NCBI GenBank assembly: GCA_030248215.1
Contig: JASANG010002823.1
Coordinates: 1 to 64,000, forward strand
Source of the DNA: Enoplolaimus lenunculus
Lineage: Eukaryota; Nematoda; Enoplea; Enoplida; Thoracostomopsidae
Length of the DNA stretch: 64,000 nucleotides
Direction: 5' to 3'
Made by a program: the position numbers and the translations under genes. The notes under the pieces were generated by a model, which was not told the origin of the DNA, did not search any database, and worked only from the letters and a program-made list of their open reading frames with translations. Of the stretch, positions 46,740 through 58,995 are shown one piece after another (position 1 is the stretch's first letter; every line of letters starts with the position of its first letter).

Positions 46740-46994
46740 GCACTGTAAATTTCAGTAGTTGATTTTAACTCAGAATGAGTTGAATCGCTCAGTCTGAATT
46801 AGGACTATCAGAACTCAGGATTTTGAATTGATTCAATTCATTACGAGTTAATTAATTCACTCACCCAGAGTCAACTCAACTCAGAGCGAGAATCAACTGA
46901 ATTCAGAGTGAGTTAATGTTTACTGATATTAATTCAGAGATAACTAACTCGCTAGCTGAATTTACTAATCAACTCATTGAAATTTACAGTGTGG
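46740..46994 (+). mobile_element. Family C (CTGAGTT) element, full copy
   Basis: CACTGTAAATTTCAGTAGTT start and CTCATTGAAATTTACAGTG end. Interior matches the 20255 copy in order and orientation. Flanks read TG on both sides, which may be a mutated TA duplication. Confidence 0.86.
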
Positions 46995-47779
46995 CAGTTA
47001 TTGGCCGTATTGCAGAACCCAAAATACCGGTATAGCTTGATTCGTCTCAGACATAAAATATATATATACCTGCTTGCAATTTTTAAATTCTAAATTTTAA
47101 GAAAATATTTATGACGAGCTAGCTAAATTACAGTAAACGTACAAAAAACTTTTTGAGTCAGACTAGGTATTTAAGGGCCGTATTTTAATCTGCTTAGAGC
47201 ATACTTATCTGATTACTAACTGGTGACATGTGCTACATACATTTGAGAAACCGTGCAGCAAAGGTAACCGAAATATCAGGCGACAATTTTTCGTTAATCA
47301 GCTAACATTTCACTTATGAAAATTCGTTAAGCGCTCACATTTTAGTCTCTATTAGGCTAAATAACAGTAATTATCTGGCATATTCACGCTACAACTGTTT
47401 ACAAGGCGCTAACGTCAAATAGAGCAACAATCGTGTGTATGGAAACGAAAGCCAATATAGGACTCCAAATTAAAACACAAATCGAATCCGACCTTACCTC
47501 CTGCTATTAAATTAAAATTTCTATCAGCAGTAACCAGTATTTCACAATACCTATTCGTATTGTGACATTATGGCTTTGTGAGATCAAATATTAATTAATT
47601 TTTGAAATATGTAGCCATTACAAACGTTAACCAAATTTGTTTTTAAAGTATATTTTAGTGGCAGAAACCATATTGGGTCCAGGGCCTTTAACTGTAGGGT
47701 TTTCAAATTTTTATACCGAAGTAGTGGTTATTTTGCTAGGATACTGTGCATCATTTTGAAGCCATATTGATACCGGGGT

Positions 47780-47865
47780 CAGTGTAAATTCAAGCGAGTT
47801 GATTTTCACTCAGAATAAGTTTATACATTCCGTCTGAGTTCGGACTATCACAACATTAGTAACGT
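47780..47865 (+). mobile_element. Family C element, left fragment
   Basis: GTGTAAATTCAAGCGAGTTG, TTTTCACTCAGAATAAGTTT, TCTGAGTTCGGACTATCACA, then it stops. Confidence 0.65.
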
Positions 47866-48664
47866 TTGTAGAATTACAAACAATTAAAATTGTATTTGGT
47901 TTCTCGCTCGCTTCGCTCAGACAGTTTGTTTCTGCATCATCTGCTGCAATCCTAGCTTACTGAACACAAAAATTTTACTGCACCCTCTTTGATATCCAAT
48001 TGTACCCTTTGCACGCTCAACAATTTATTAAATATACAGAAACGAACAACATTTTAACCTATAACAAAATACACAATGTCCCAAAACGTATATATAGAAG
48101 TGTCAGTCGAGCAATTTTTTGCACTGGGTCAACTCATAAAATTAGGCTACTTATAATACATCGCTATATGACTTAAAATCACAAAAATATATTAATAATT
48201 TGAACGTAGTGATTGATATATTAAACACCAAACACGACTCTAAACTAACTCTACGTCACTAAAACGGCATTCACCGGCTATTAATAGTTGCGCAATTTTT
48301 ACACTTACGGTTCCTTTTGGGGGGGCACCCAAGTCAAGGTGCTCCAACCCTGATCAAAACCAAAATTTCGTACTGTTTTAGCATTAAAATTGCGTCTGGC
48401 GTCTCGCTCGCTTTGTTGATAGACGATGCTTTTTTTCCGCAATATTTATTGCGAGGAATTTGTAATTGACAATTTCTGAATCTGTCACTGGGTTATAATG
48501 CAAAATTACAAAAGTTGTTACAAAATTATCAAAAAAAACCCCAGCAAGATACAGAACCTTTGTCGCCACACATGTTGCGTTATTTAATTTGTCGAGTTTA
48601 CTGTATTTTTAGACAGGCGATGTCAAATAGTTACTTGTCAACCGTGCAGTTTATTGTTGCGTTG

Positions 48665-48862
48665 GCGACTGTTACTTTTAGGGGCGTAACAGTAGATAAA
48701 GCGTATTCCTAAGCCTAAGCCTAAACCGAAGCGTTGCAAAAATGTGTTCCTAGCCTAAGCCTAAGCCTAAGCCGAAGCAAAAAAATATACACTAGAATCT
48801 AAACCTACTCTTTATATAGAGCCACCAGAAACGTTCACGCCACTTAAAGTAACATGGGCCGT
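48665..48862 (-). mobile_element. Family B miniature element
   Basis: GTTACTTTTAGGGGCGTAAC, AGTAGATAAAGCGTATTCC, two blocks of CCTAAGC hexamers around GCGTTGCAAAAATGTG, AGAGCCACCAGAAACG and CTTAAAGTAACATGGGCC. Full length. Confidence 0.87.
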
Positions 48863-49139
48863 TGCGTCGAGCCCAAGGTGTGTAAATTTTATGCGAACGT
48901 AATTGGCTGCGGTTAATTTTGCTCTATCGTCGAATAAAAGGTGCAACTTAAACGGTGTTGTGTGGAAATTTGTTGAAAAAATTATCAGCCATCACAATTT
49001 TGTTCCCTCAAACAAGCTTTCAACAGCAGCAGTCGATAGAGACGGGGTGTTGAAATTTCATATTGCAAGAAGTTTTTTTCATTTTTTTTGGGTAGAAGGC
49101 TTTTTTAACTATTGCACGAGATGTAGGATTGATTTATCG

Positions 49140-50040
49140 AAAGCAGACCAAACACGCTAGTCCGTCGTAATGGGTCATCCACGTAATACTGTCTACGCTA
49201 CTGTAAAAAATTGTCCACACCCCTGGTTTCAAGGGCTGGACAAAACGACATTGTTCTTACAATGTTAAGACTTTACACAAGGTGTACCTAGCTAGTTCGT
49301 TTTGGCAGTAGTCCCTTCGAAGGGACTAAGGACAAATTAGACACTGTCTGGACACAGTGTCTGACATCGGGACGTCCGAAAAAGAGCTTGTTGACAGTCC
49401 ACAGCCCCTAACTAGGGCTTGTTTTAAAAACGTTGCAGTGTTCTAAAAATTTTACTTTCTTAAAAATTAACTGCAACCAGTAATTTTTAAAAGAGGGGGC
49501 AGGAAGGTTTTTGCCGGTAAAAGATAACTTGTAAGAGAACGACCCGCCCCATTCAAGCAGAGCAGGTTAGAATATAATAACTCTGGTATACCAGAAAGTT
49601 AAACCCCGGTGTCCCTGTCGAAAACAAATTTTGTCGTGACCGGTGAGGGGGGGCGGCGGCTGGGGTGTAAGTATATAGCTCCGGAACCCTACACTGTTGT
49701 CCCCCAGGGAGGACGGGCGAGTGGGAACCCTTTAACTTCGCACACCAAGCCCAACGGTAGTTGCACCCTTCTTTCGCCCGTGGTTGCGGCATACTCAATA
49801 TTAAGCTCTACAATAGTCCCTTCAGACAGACTCTGTAAAACAGAGTCCCTTGAAACAGACTCTTTAGATGACTAAACAGAGCTACAGACCGGGACAAAAC
49901 AGTTCCTCAATGACGCATACAGAGATGGGAATGGACGGCAAAAAAGAAAAGGCGAAGAGACGAGCCCGGAAGAACAGGAAGGACATAATAAAAACAACAA
50001 CAAAAAGGGAGGGGAAAGGGAAAAAGAAAGAAAAAAAAAC
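49140..50040 (+). other. GC-rich, hairpin-rich block of unknown type
   Basis: Stands out from AT-rich flanks. Near-perfect hairpins lie at 49311-49330 (TAGTCCCTTCGAAGGGACTA) and 49340-49364 (AGACACTGTC..ACAGTGTCT). A related AGTCCCTTCAGACAGACTCT lies at 49815. A small frame at 49912-50043 begins with an ATG and encodes a Lys/Arg-rich peptide of about 43 residues. It could be the 5' part of a non-LTR retrotransposon (structured leader plus basic start), but no reverse transcriptase follows, so the type stays open. Confidence 0.35.
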
Positions 50041-50154
50041 ATAATTTTAGAAACATTAACACATCAATATGGTTCCTACTTTTGTAATGTTCGTTATTTA
50101 AAGCGGATAAAATTTCACTGTCGACTATTAACAACCTGCTCTTCACCGATGCTT

Positions 50155-50412
50155 TACACTGTAAATTTAAATGAGTTGATTGATCAATTCAGCTAGCGAG
50201 GTTGGTTATTTCTGAATCAATATCAGTAAACACTAACTCATTCTGAGTTGAGTTGATTCTAACTCTGAGTCGAGTTGACTCTCGGTGCGTTGGTTATTTA
50301 ACTCGGAATGAATTGAAGCAACTCAAAATTGTGAGTTCTGATTGTCCTATCTCCGACTTACTGCTTCAACTCATTCTGAGTTAAAATTAACTCACTGACA
50401 TTTAAAGTGTAT
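50155..50412 (-). mobile_element. Family C (CTGAGTT) element with TA flanks
   Basis: CACTGTAAATTTAAATGAGT start and CTCACTGACATTTAAAGTG end, with TA on both sides. Internal order is reversed relative to 20255. Confidence 0.85.
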
Positions 50413-50414
50413 AA

Positions 50415-50550
50415 GTAAAGTTTAATCCACTCTGAGTTGAGTTGGTTATTTAACTCAGAATGAATTGAATCAACTCAAAATTCTGAGTTCTGACAGTCCT
50501 ATCTCAGACTGAGTGTTTCAAAATCACTTCACTGAAATTTACAGGGTATA
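50415..50550 (-). mobile_element. Family C element, half copy adjacent to the previous one
   Basis: Begins in mid-element at CACTCTGAGTTGAGTTGG and ends TTCACTGAAATTTACAG. Nearly the same sequence as the second half of 50155-50412, so either a local duplication or an insertion beside an existing copy. Confidence 0.75.
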
Positions 50551-50664
50551 TAGGTACTTAAAACTCCGAAGGAAATACCCGTGCTCAGCGCAGATGGGAT
50601 GCTAAACCCCATCATTTTTTGGTCAATACTTTAACGTAAAGTTAGCCTTCATAAAATCAATCCG

Positions 50665-50790
50665 GAATATAACACCGTAAGCATCTACGAACGCAGTAAA
50701 ATTCAACCACTCAAGCATGAGATCAGTGAGCGAACGCTCTACCACTACGCCACACAGACTGTCTCTCCAACTGGCTTAACCATTGACTAT
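50665..50790 (-). repeat. tRNA-like SINE head, reverse
   Basis: The reverse complement has TGTGTGGCGTAGTGGTAGAG (box A), then a degenerate anticodon arm and GAGTGGTTGAATTTTAC in place of box B. The box A area matches the 8600 and 36900 copies. Confidence 0.55.
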
Positions 50791-51339
50791 AAACCGTGGA
50801 CACGTATGATGTCGGCAATTTTTACCAAATACTGTAGTAGGGCTGAGTAGGTCAAAAACCAAAAAGAACTTAAATACAAGCTAAATATTCACTGATAATA
50901 TGAATACGGTGACAACTTTGCCGTTTCAGCAAATTTAAATAAAAAATGAACAGTTATTCAAAAACAACCAACAAATATTTGACAATGTACTTTTTTTCAA
51001 CTCGACTTTCAATAAGCCGGATTAAACTTTTCAACTTGAATTCAAACTAAACGTCAGTACAGCGGCTAACGACAGGCAAAATAGTGATGATAATATTAAT
51101 AATTATTAGAGTTCTATTGAAATCCGCTTATATCCTAACTGTGACTACTGTTTACAACGCCAAAGCTTGCTATGTTTTAACTATGAATTTGAGACAAAAA
51201 TGTGTCAACGTTTCAATAGTACCATTGCTGATAAAAAATTTTGACCTTTGCCACATGAGTATTTTCTATTTTGCTCTGAAATTCAATTCTAAGTTATCAT
51301 GTGACAATTGTTACCACCAATGCTCCACTGTAAAAGAAT

Positions 51340-51568
51340 TTCCCTGTAAATTTCCATGAGTTGATTAATTTACTCAGAGTGAGAATTAGTTATTTTTGGT
51401 TATTTCGAAGTTAATAACTCACTTTGAGCTGATTTAATTCTGGGTGAGTTGATTAAGTCAGATTGAGTTCAATAAATTGAGAACTCTGAGTTCTGAAAGA
51501 CCTAATTCAAAGCTCAGGCTTCTGAGTGGATTCAACTCATTCTGAGTTGAATGAAATTTTTAGTGTTA
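51340..51568 (-). mobile_element. Family C (CTGAGTT) element, diverged
   Basis: CCTGTAAATTTCCATGAGTT start, CTCAGAGTGAGAATTAG, TTCTGGGTGAGTTGATTAAG, TTCAACTCATTCTGAGTTGA end. Confidence 0.75.
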
Positions 51569-51575
51569 GAAATCT

Positions 51576-51748
51576 GGGCCCTTGTATAGAACAGGGCCGG
51601 AACATTTTCCGATGGGACTGTAATAGAGTAAGCTTAACCTTTAGACTAATTTTTTTGTTTAGGCTTAGGCTTAGGCGTAGACTAAGGTATAGGCTCATTC
51701 TTACACTTAGGCTCAGGCTTAGGCTAACAACTTTCTACAGATTTCTAG
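51576..51748 (+). mobile_element. Family A miniature element, right end missing
   Basis: GGGCCCTTGTATAGAACAGG start, GGGACTGTAATAGAGTAAGC, TTTGTTTAGGC and TTAGGC runs. It stops before the TACTACTGTTACGG block. Confidence 0.75.
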
Positions 51749-51825
51749 GGCGTTCGCAGTATAACAAAGCATTACGCATCGTTACGAGATGTTAAAAATT
51801 CGTTTTATTTATTATCACCTCATAC

Positions 51826-52020
51826 AACGTACCTATAGAACAGGACCGTAACAGTAGTATAAACAAATTCGTAAGCCTAAGTCTACGCTTAATCTTATGC
51901 CTAAGCGTAAGCAAATGCCTATACCTAAGCCCCAGCAAAGAACATTAGTTTGAAGCTTATACTTACTCTTTTGAACTTCCGCAGAATAGCAGTCCGCCCG
52001 TGATCTTTGCATATGTCTCG
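51826..52020 (-). mobile_element. Family A miniature element
   Basis: CTATAGAACAGGACCGTAAC, AGTAGTATAAACAAATTCG, repeated CCTAAGC/CGTAAGC hexamers, AGTTTGAAGCTTATACTTAC and CCGCCCGTGATCTTTGCATA. Lies 80 bases from the previous copy in opposite orientation. Confidence 0.8.
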
Positions 52021-52854
52021 AAAAACAAGACAAAAATCTGCCTCAGATTTTCGATAATCTTATCAGCCGTACACCGATAAGCGATCAGCCAATGGCATAG
52101 AAACGATGGATCATATGCATAGAACTAATTCTAAACAAAATATAGACGCTTACATCTAATACTAAAATCTAAACCAGAAGCCTGAGAGAGGCTAGGGCCA
52201 GTGATTGTTGTCAAATACGTGCTCAAAAATATTGGCCAAGGTACTTAGGGCAACAAAAAAATTCTATCCCAAACCTCTGTGTTGCCAAAGCGTACTCCTA
52301 AGCCAAAAACCCCCAAAAACCCAATGGGCAAAAATATTAATAATTCTCAATAATTCAAATGTCGACTTTACAACGCTATGATAATTTTATAAATACCAAT
52401 TGAAAAAGGGTTTCATGTTGTCACGAATTGTACTAATCCCTTGTTAACTGCGCAAATCCACTACGGTGTTGACGCTTAATTATGCGTTAAAAATGTGCTA
52501 CAATATTCAAAATGTATATATATATATTGTAAGCAAAACCTTAGTTGAACTGAAAGTTATTTCGAAAATTTTCAACCGAATACAAACACGGCTCCGCTGT
52601 GTCGTTTTGCGGTTGGATTATAGTTTGAATTTTGCTCGAGTCATTGAGTTTGGAAATTGAAATTTAAAGTTGAAATAAAATAACAACGCACATTCGTTGT
52701 TGTTCAGTGTTTGCCATCGGTGTATGTTTGATTCTATTGAAGCAAAGTGGAATTTTGGGCAGTAGCCTTATAGTTTGACACTCGCCATAGCTAAGGTCTA
52801 CGGCTGGCTTAAATGTTGCTTTTTGAACAATGTTTGCAACTTGACATCGCAAGT

Positions 52855-52942
52855 TTGCTTAGGTATAAGCTCATTGTTAGACTTAGGCCTTGGAATATGC
52901 TTATATTACTGCTGTTACAACCGTGTTATATACCTTGGCTGT
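52855..52942 (+). mobile_element. Family A fragment (right half)
   Basis: CTTAGGTATAAGCTCATTG, GGAATATGCTTATATTACTG and GTTATATACCTTGGC. Confidence 0.65.
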
Positions 52943-53644
52943 AAGTTGCATATTCTCGTCAATTGTCATTATCGACTCTGGGTTATGGCACGTCGTAAAC
53001 AAACTATGAAGCTCTGGTGGTCATAAACGCTTAGCTGGCGCCGTTTGATTCATAAAGGGATGGCGTTCAGATTGTTGCTTTACGTAGGCTTGCTCGAAGA
53101 CATCAGAATCATTTCGCCAACGAGGCACACACAAGATTAGTTTTTTCTCGTCGAACTTACCATAACAATTACGTCAGGCTTCTAGCTCACTGAACTTGAC
53201 TATTACACGAACGCATCTTGTTTTATACTGAAATATCTTAACTTTAATATCCCCAAGCCAAAAACTTTTAGATCCCTCACTGCGTTTGGCGGGCGGAGGC
53301 TAGAGCGCTATGATTAAAAGCTTTATTTCGTTTTGAATAAATGTGCTTGTAGACCTGAAACGATCATTTCGAACTATTCGTACAATTTAAATGTAAGTCT
53401 TTGTGAACTTGATTTTTAATCCGAAAATTTTAGCCTGCAACATAGCTGAAGTACAGGTGTCAATGATGAACTAAATACAGAGCGAGCCGCTTTGTACAAC
53501 AAACGAAGCCGTTTGATGTATATTTCTGATAGGCGGAAACCGACTTAAATATAAAATTCTTTAATCTACACGGGTTTATTAACAAATTTTCGAGTCAATA
53601 CGACAGGAAGCATACAGATTATAAAACATTTTCCTATTCATTCG

Positions 53645-53836
53645 ATGCTAATGTATAGAACTGGACCGAAACAATAGTATAAGTATATTCCTAAGCCTAA
53701 GCATAATGAGTTTCTACCTAAGCCTAAGCATAATTAGTTTCTATTTAAACCTAAACAAAAAATAGTATAAAGTTTAAGCTTACTCAATTGCAGTTGCGCA
53801 GAAAAAACGACCCGCACCTGATCTTTAAATAGACCT
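53645..53836 (-). mobile_element. Family A miniature element
   Basis: AATGTATAGAACTGGACCG, ATTCCTAAGCCTAAGCATAA repeated, AGTTTAAGCTTACTC, TTGCAGTTGCGCAGAAAAA and CACCTGATC. Confidence 0.8.
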
Positions 53837-53899
53837 TCGGTGTGAAATATATTAACGTCTGCTTGTTTAAAATAGCACAATTTATTCGAGTTGTGGCTC

Positions 53900-54110
53900 T
53901 TGTGAGTTTGAAACCCTTCTCATTTAGAGTATACTAAAATCAACTTTAGTACAATCTCTGTGCACAATGCTTTTACACATGTGAGGTGCTTAACAATTCT
54001 GACACGTGCTCGAAGAGCGAACAAGAGATAAAATAGCTCCATTGGACTCGAGCATAAAGCTCCTATAATTTACCGTTGTTGGTAAACGCCTTTCAATACA
54101 GCGCAAAACG
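53900..54110 (+). repeat. Degenerate copy of the right-edge tRNA-like repeat
   Basis: CCCTTCTCATTTAGAGT, GTGCTTAACAATTCTGACAC, GAGCATAAAGCTCCTATA and GTTGGTAAACGCC fall in the same order as blocks in the copies at 63368 and 63694. Confidence 0.5.
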
Positions 54111-54119
54111 AAACATTCA

Positions 54120-56500
54120 TAAGGCATGAAAACCCACTCGTGCTAGAAATTAAGCTGCTTTCAATCGAGGGTCTGGCGTACAAATCAGTGCCTCAAATTA
54201 GATGTCAGACGTAATTTAAGGCATAAGGTAAACATGGCTTAAAATTGCAGTGAACAATTCTCAGCTACGCGTGCGCTTATTTTAATGTAGTAATATAAGT
54301 GTTGTGTATTAATTGCTACATCCTTCAGTACGCAGGATGCAACTGAATGTCAAACACACCACACTCTGAGCTGGTACTACAGCTCGACAAAATTTGCTGA
54401 AACCAGAATCCGAGATTAACCAAACTCAGGCAGCTAAAATCGTTTTGAATGAGCGTAAATCGACTACAGTTCCATAAAACGCGGTTAAAATTTGTTCTTT
54501 CGTTCTTTTATATAAAATGTAGCAGATTGATACTTCAAAAACCACCCAATACTGGTAAACATGCTAATTGGATACACGACATTTATAATACAGCCAAAAA
54601 ATCTCGATGGTGCAATGTACGTTCGGCGAAAATGTTATCATGACGGCGTTTGATTGGAGGATTGTACAAATCAAACAGCTACTGGAAGTAAACTGTTTGC
54701 GATTGGTTGTTCAGGCTTGCCTGTGATCGAGAAAACTGATTTGCACAATAATTATTTTCCTTCACCCTATTTGCAAACTATACAGTAAACAAAGTTTATA
54801 TAGTGTATGAACGAAGCTGTGTGAGCGTGTGCTGTAATGTTTAATCGAATACGTTATGTGGATAATGCTGTTTTTGTTTCTGTTATTTTCATTAGTCAAT
54901 CAAATTGTGCTTCTGAAATCATTCATACCGCAGAAACCTTGTTTAATTTGTAGTTTGCAAATAAGGTATAGGAGAATAATCACTGGAGGATTCAAGTTTC
55001 TGGAATACAGTCAAACTTGAACAACCAAACAAAATCAGTTTACATTTCAGTAATTGTTTGGGCCGGCCTGAACAACAATTGTCGTGTGGTGCGTCCCAGT
55101 TGCCAACTGGAGCAAATATCTGTTTGGGGCACATCAGTGCGTACTGAACAATTTTACTTTTTCACAAATAATCCATGCACTCCCGACTTGTGCTTTGTTC
55201 AATGAAGTTCACAAAAAGTTTCTTGAAATTGAAAGCTAAAAACGTTGCCAGATCTTTGTTGCGTAACTCTGTCGGTTAATTGATTCGTTGACTTTTCAAG
55301 TCTTATTTGTTTCCAAAACTTTTATGCCAAAACATTCTATGTATTTACTGTTTAAATATTCAAAATATATAAATATATATTTTTTGAACATAACCTTTAA
55401 TATAAAATATGGTTTAGAGGGCTGTTAGACTGACTAGAGCGGCCTCTTAGCTTACAACCATACTTATATCCGATTTTGTGAAAATGTTAAATGATCATTA
55501 TCGTTGCTTATTGATATGTCAAAATTAAACACTTATTGCCATATGGCATAATAGCGTTTCGTGGCCGCTAAATTTGGATTCAGTTAACCAGAACCTAATA
55601 CGAAAAATGACTAAGCTATTAGTTTAACTTAGATTCATTGTTGAAATTTTTCGACAAAAAAGGGGGGTTCAAAATTGCTAAACACTTTTATATGGCCGTT
55701 GCGTCAATTCTGCAACGGTCTGAAATCACAACAATTGTTTAGCGAATATTTCTTACTAATTCAAATTTTTGCAGGGAGGGATAGTATATTTCATGGTGCT
55801 CTACCTTGACATTTATGTTGTGTACAAGGTCAGCGGCGGATTCAGAAACTACTGATGACGAAAAGGCTTACAAAAGTTACGAAATGCAATTTTTACAATA
55901 CGCTATATTTGCGTCAATTTTCGGATCGGGAAATTGTACGGTAATAGTAACCTTACCATTTTGTCACAAAAAAATTTTCTGACGGGAAAGCGTGCGCCCC
56001 CCTCTTCTGGATCTGTGGGCGTACCAGGTTTAACGTTAACCATTTAAGAGTTCAAATAGTTTTCAGCCATCTATTATTTGAGTCAAACGTAGCTTGACTT
56101 ATTGGCTAAAACGCATGAATTCACCGATATAAAGCAGTGCATTGAAATAATGGCGTGTAAACTTAGGGCACAGGTCAGAAATATAGAAAGTTGTTGCTTG
56201 TCGATGCATATTCACATTTTCGATGCAGAGGTCCATACGACTTTTATACACTTTCCCCCGCACAGATTTAGGCTCAGGTTTAGGTTAGCGAAAACACTTA
56301 CCAAACATTAAGCTTAAGACTTGGCTGAGTTTTTCTCTGAAGCGTAAACATGATGCAATCCGAAGCCTAAAATGGTTTGGAAACGTGGATGCAGGAGTTG
56401 AGGGTATTATATTAGGCAAAGCACTGATTGGGATGGTATATTGCTGTCAAGTCATAAAATTAATACGAGGTTCAAAAATTTGCTATGTTTGTGGGATCAT
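54120..56500. other. No recognisable gene; possible hAT-like fragment
   Basis: AT-rich. AGCGGCGGATTCAGAAACTA (55832) and CCCCCCTCTTCTGGATCTGT (56000) look like the two inverted ends of a hAT-type miniature element of about 200 bp. Small open frames elsewhere show no domains. TTTAGGCTCAGGTTTAGG near 56265 is a family A/B trace. Confidence 0.4.
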
Positions 56501-56502
56501 GT

Positions 56503-56672
56503 AAAGGCCGTTTTCCCGCGGGACTGCAGTAGGTTTAAACTAACTTTTTGCTTCGGCTTAGGCTTCAGTATAGGTACGCTTATCCGTACGCTTAGGCTTA
56601 AGCTTAGGCTTAAGGTTTAGAATTAGGAATAATGCTTTTACTACTGTTACGGCATTGTTGTTTACATTACCC
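56503..56672 (+). mobile_element. Family A miniature element
   Basis: CATGTAAAGGCCGTTTTCCC, GGGACTGCAGTAGG, TTTTTGCTTCGGCTTAGGC, many TTACGC/TTAGGC hexamers, TTACTACTGTTACGGC and TTTACATTACCC. Confidence 0.78.
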
Positions 56673-56674
56673 CG

Positions 56675-58555
56675 TTTTTAGACCCTACAGCCGCGGACCG
56701 TGTTCACCAAGTGTCAGAGGTTAATAAACGGGTCCCAAGAACGGCGCTAAAGATCAAATTTATTTCAACCCTTTGTAGGGACGTACCAGATAGAAACTAA
56801 CCAACTTATGCATCCCTTCAATAATATTGGCAAATTAAGTTTTGTTAATAACTACAAGCTGGAGGAGAGAAATAAATTTAAAGACTTAAACACAAACCAT
56901 ACATTCGAAAGTAGGTTTTACGTGGCATTTCGAAACCAAAACCTTTGCAACGGCAATGACCAGGAACAGATTCAGATGAAGATATCACACCATGTCTTTG
57001 CGTTTCTTTTGTCTTGATGCACTCAACCTCACACTGCTGACATGGCTAACTATCTCGGCTTTCAGTATGCGTCCGTTAAAGAGCCAAAGACACGCGGAGT
57101 GCCCAAGGGCGACCGTGCCTGTTCTACGGACACATTATCGTCCCCTGACGTAAAATATTTCTACTGCTTTACGTTGTTTGAATTGAATCCTTTTTATTCA
57201 TTGCATTTAATTAATTTTTCCCCTTAATACAAAATTTGTTGCAGCGCACAAATATTGAAAACTTCTGAATGCGACCATGACGAACCTGTGTTTAAGATTT
57301 GTGACTAACAACCATTTTGTAGAAAGACGTTTTGAAAAAATTACGAAAATGAAAATTTCACAACTCCTATATTAATCAGCGCAGAGAAATTGAAACATTT
57401 AATAGAAGAATTGCCTAAAACAAACATTCTCCGGTGTCACAGAAACGTCGCATTGAACTTGCTCAACTCTGAGTTTAAATCTAGACCCATATTCTCAAAT
57501 GTGTATAGCAACTCAGTAACTGTTACACTTGTTAAACTCAAGGCTGGTGCAGGTGTATGCGTGGTTCGAAATGTGCTACACACATTCGCGAATACTGGAC
57601 TTAAAGCAGGACAGGCGACCATTACACAAAATGTAGACGGAATTAAACCTTTGCGACGTTGATATAGAAACATTTTGCATATGTCGCAGCTGCAAAACCA
57701 AAGATTATGAGTTTAGCATCGTTTGACAAATGTATTCTATGAATTCAGTCGTTTCAGTTCCTCAATCTTTGACAGTGTCCGTTTAAACCAGCAACAAGTG
57801 TCACGCCACGATCATTCCTGAAACAATGAAGATATATAGGGTTCTATACACCTCTCTGTACATTTCAACGTTCAGCGTAGTCTTCGTACGTAAATGCTTT
57901 GACCAAATTTGTGCTTATACTTCCTCAAAGACGTTGGCTTAAGCTTACACAACCATTTTATTGAACCGAAACTATAGCCTCGGCCTAAGCCTATAGAAAA
58001 ATTGATACAAAAGCCTAATAGTGCAAAAATATATCTACTGCAGTTTTTGCTTGAAAAGCTTTGGATTCAACAGTGACAATGTACATCGATAAAACTTATC
58101 TAACGAGCTTCTGTTTGACTCTATTTTGATGACGTGACTTTCAATCTGACCCTAAGCTAATATATGAATTGCGTTGAAAACAGGGTTGTCGATCCCAGAA
58201 ATGTGCTGAGCTTAGCCTATCCGAAAAGGTTCCACTGTCGCATTTGAAAGTTGTCTTTTTTTCCCAAACAAATCTCTACAAGAATTTTAAACATTTGAAA
58301 AGCGGTTACAATTTTACAAATTATATACGGATAATAGCTGGATTTGAAGCATTTTAGAACAATGGTTGACTAAAACAAACATTATTAAACAATCGGTGGC
58401 TTGCAATAGCAACAAAGCTATTTTTAACAATGCAGTTTAGCGATGCAAAATTGCAGTGAAATGCAAAAATTGCACAAAAACAACGTGTCTGTGTTGAACT
58501 GAAACACAATTGCATTTGCTTACATATTTACAAATTAGTTGCAGTTTATTATATA
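56675..58555. other. No recognisable gene
   Basis: Open frames at 56808-57017, 57042-57227 and 57390-57662 follow one another on the plus strand, but none carries a domain I know, and I could not join them with convincing splice sites. Traces of CCTAAGCCTA near 57985. Confidence 0.35.
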
Positions 58556-58559
58556 CACA

Positions 58560-58995
58560 ATAGCGGATCCATGGGAGGGCCACCCCGGCCGTGGCCCCTC
58601 CCCCCCAAACAGCATCTCAACAAAAATTATATAGAGTGTCAATTGCTATTCTACGCTGTTCCGAAAATAGCAGGCAGTTCTAACTGATTCAAAAACAGAA
58701 AAAGATGCATCTGAAGTTGACTGGATTTTGCTTTTTCAAAACTAAACTGGCTTCCGAATCCGAGCCTTTAAAATTGTGCCTGTTTGAAATTAAATCTGAG
58801 TTTATGTTACCACACTGTTGCTTACATCTAAATTGCGTTGATGCGTTAGTTTTATTTGTAATTCATCTCAATTGAACGAGCGTAAAGAAGTCAATTTTAT
58901 GGCAATACTTCTTGGTTTGTGTGTGGGTCAAAATAAGTTTATTACCTACGAAATTTTGCCCCCCATTGTGAGATGCTGGATCCGCCACTGCGTAT
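58560..58995. mobile_element. Possible hAT-like miniature element
   Basis: AGCGGATCCATGGGAGGGCC..CCCCAAACAGCATCTCAAC at the left and CCCCCCATTGTGAGATGCTG..GATCCGCCACTG at the right are inverted relative to each other and share the GGCGGATCC/AGCATCTC motifs typical of such ends. The interior is unrecognised. Confidence 0.45.

Noticed and set aside
56808-57662. Chain of three plus-strand frames as exons of a gene
   Set aside because: No donor-acceptor pairs with consistent phases and no recognisable protein family.
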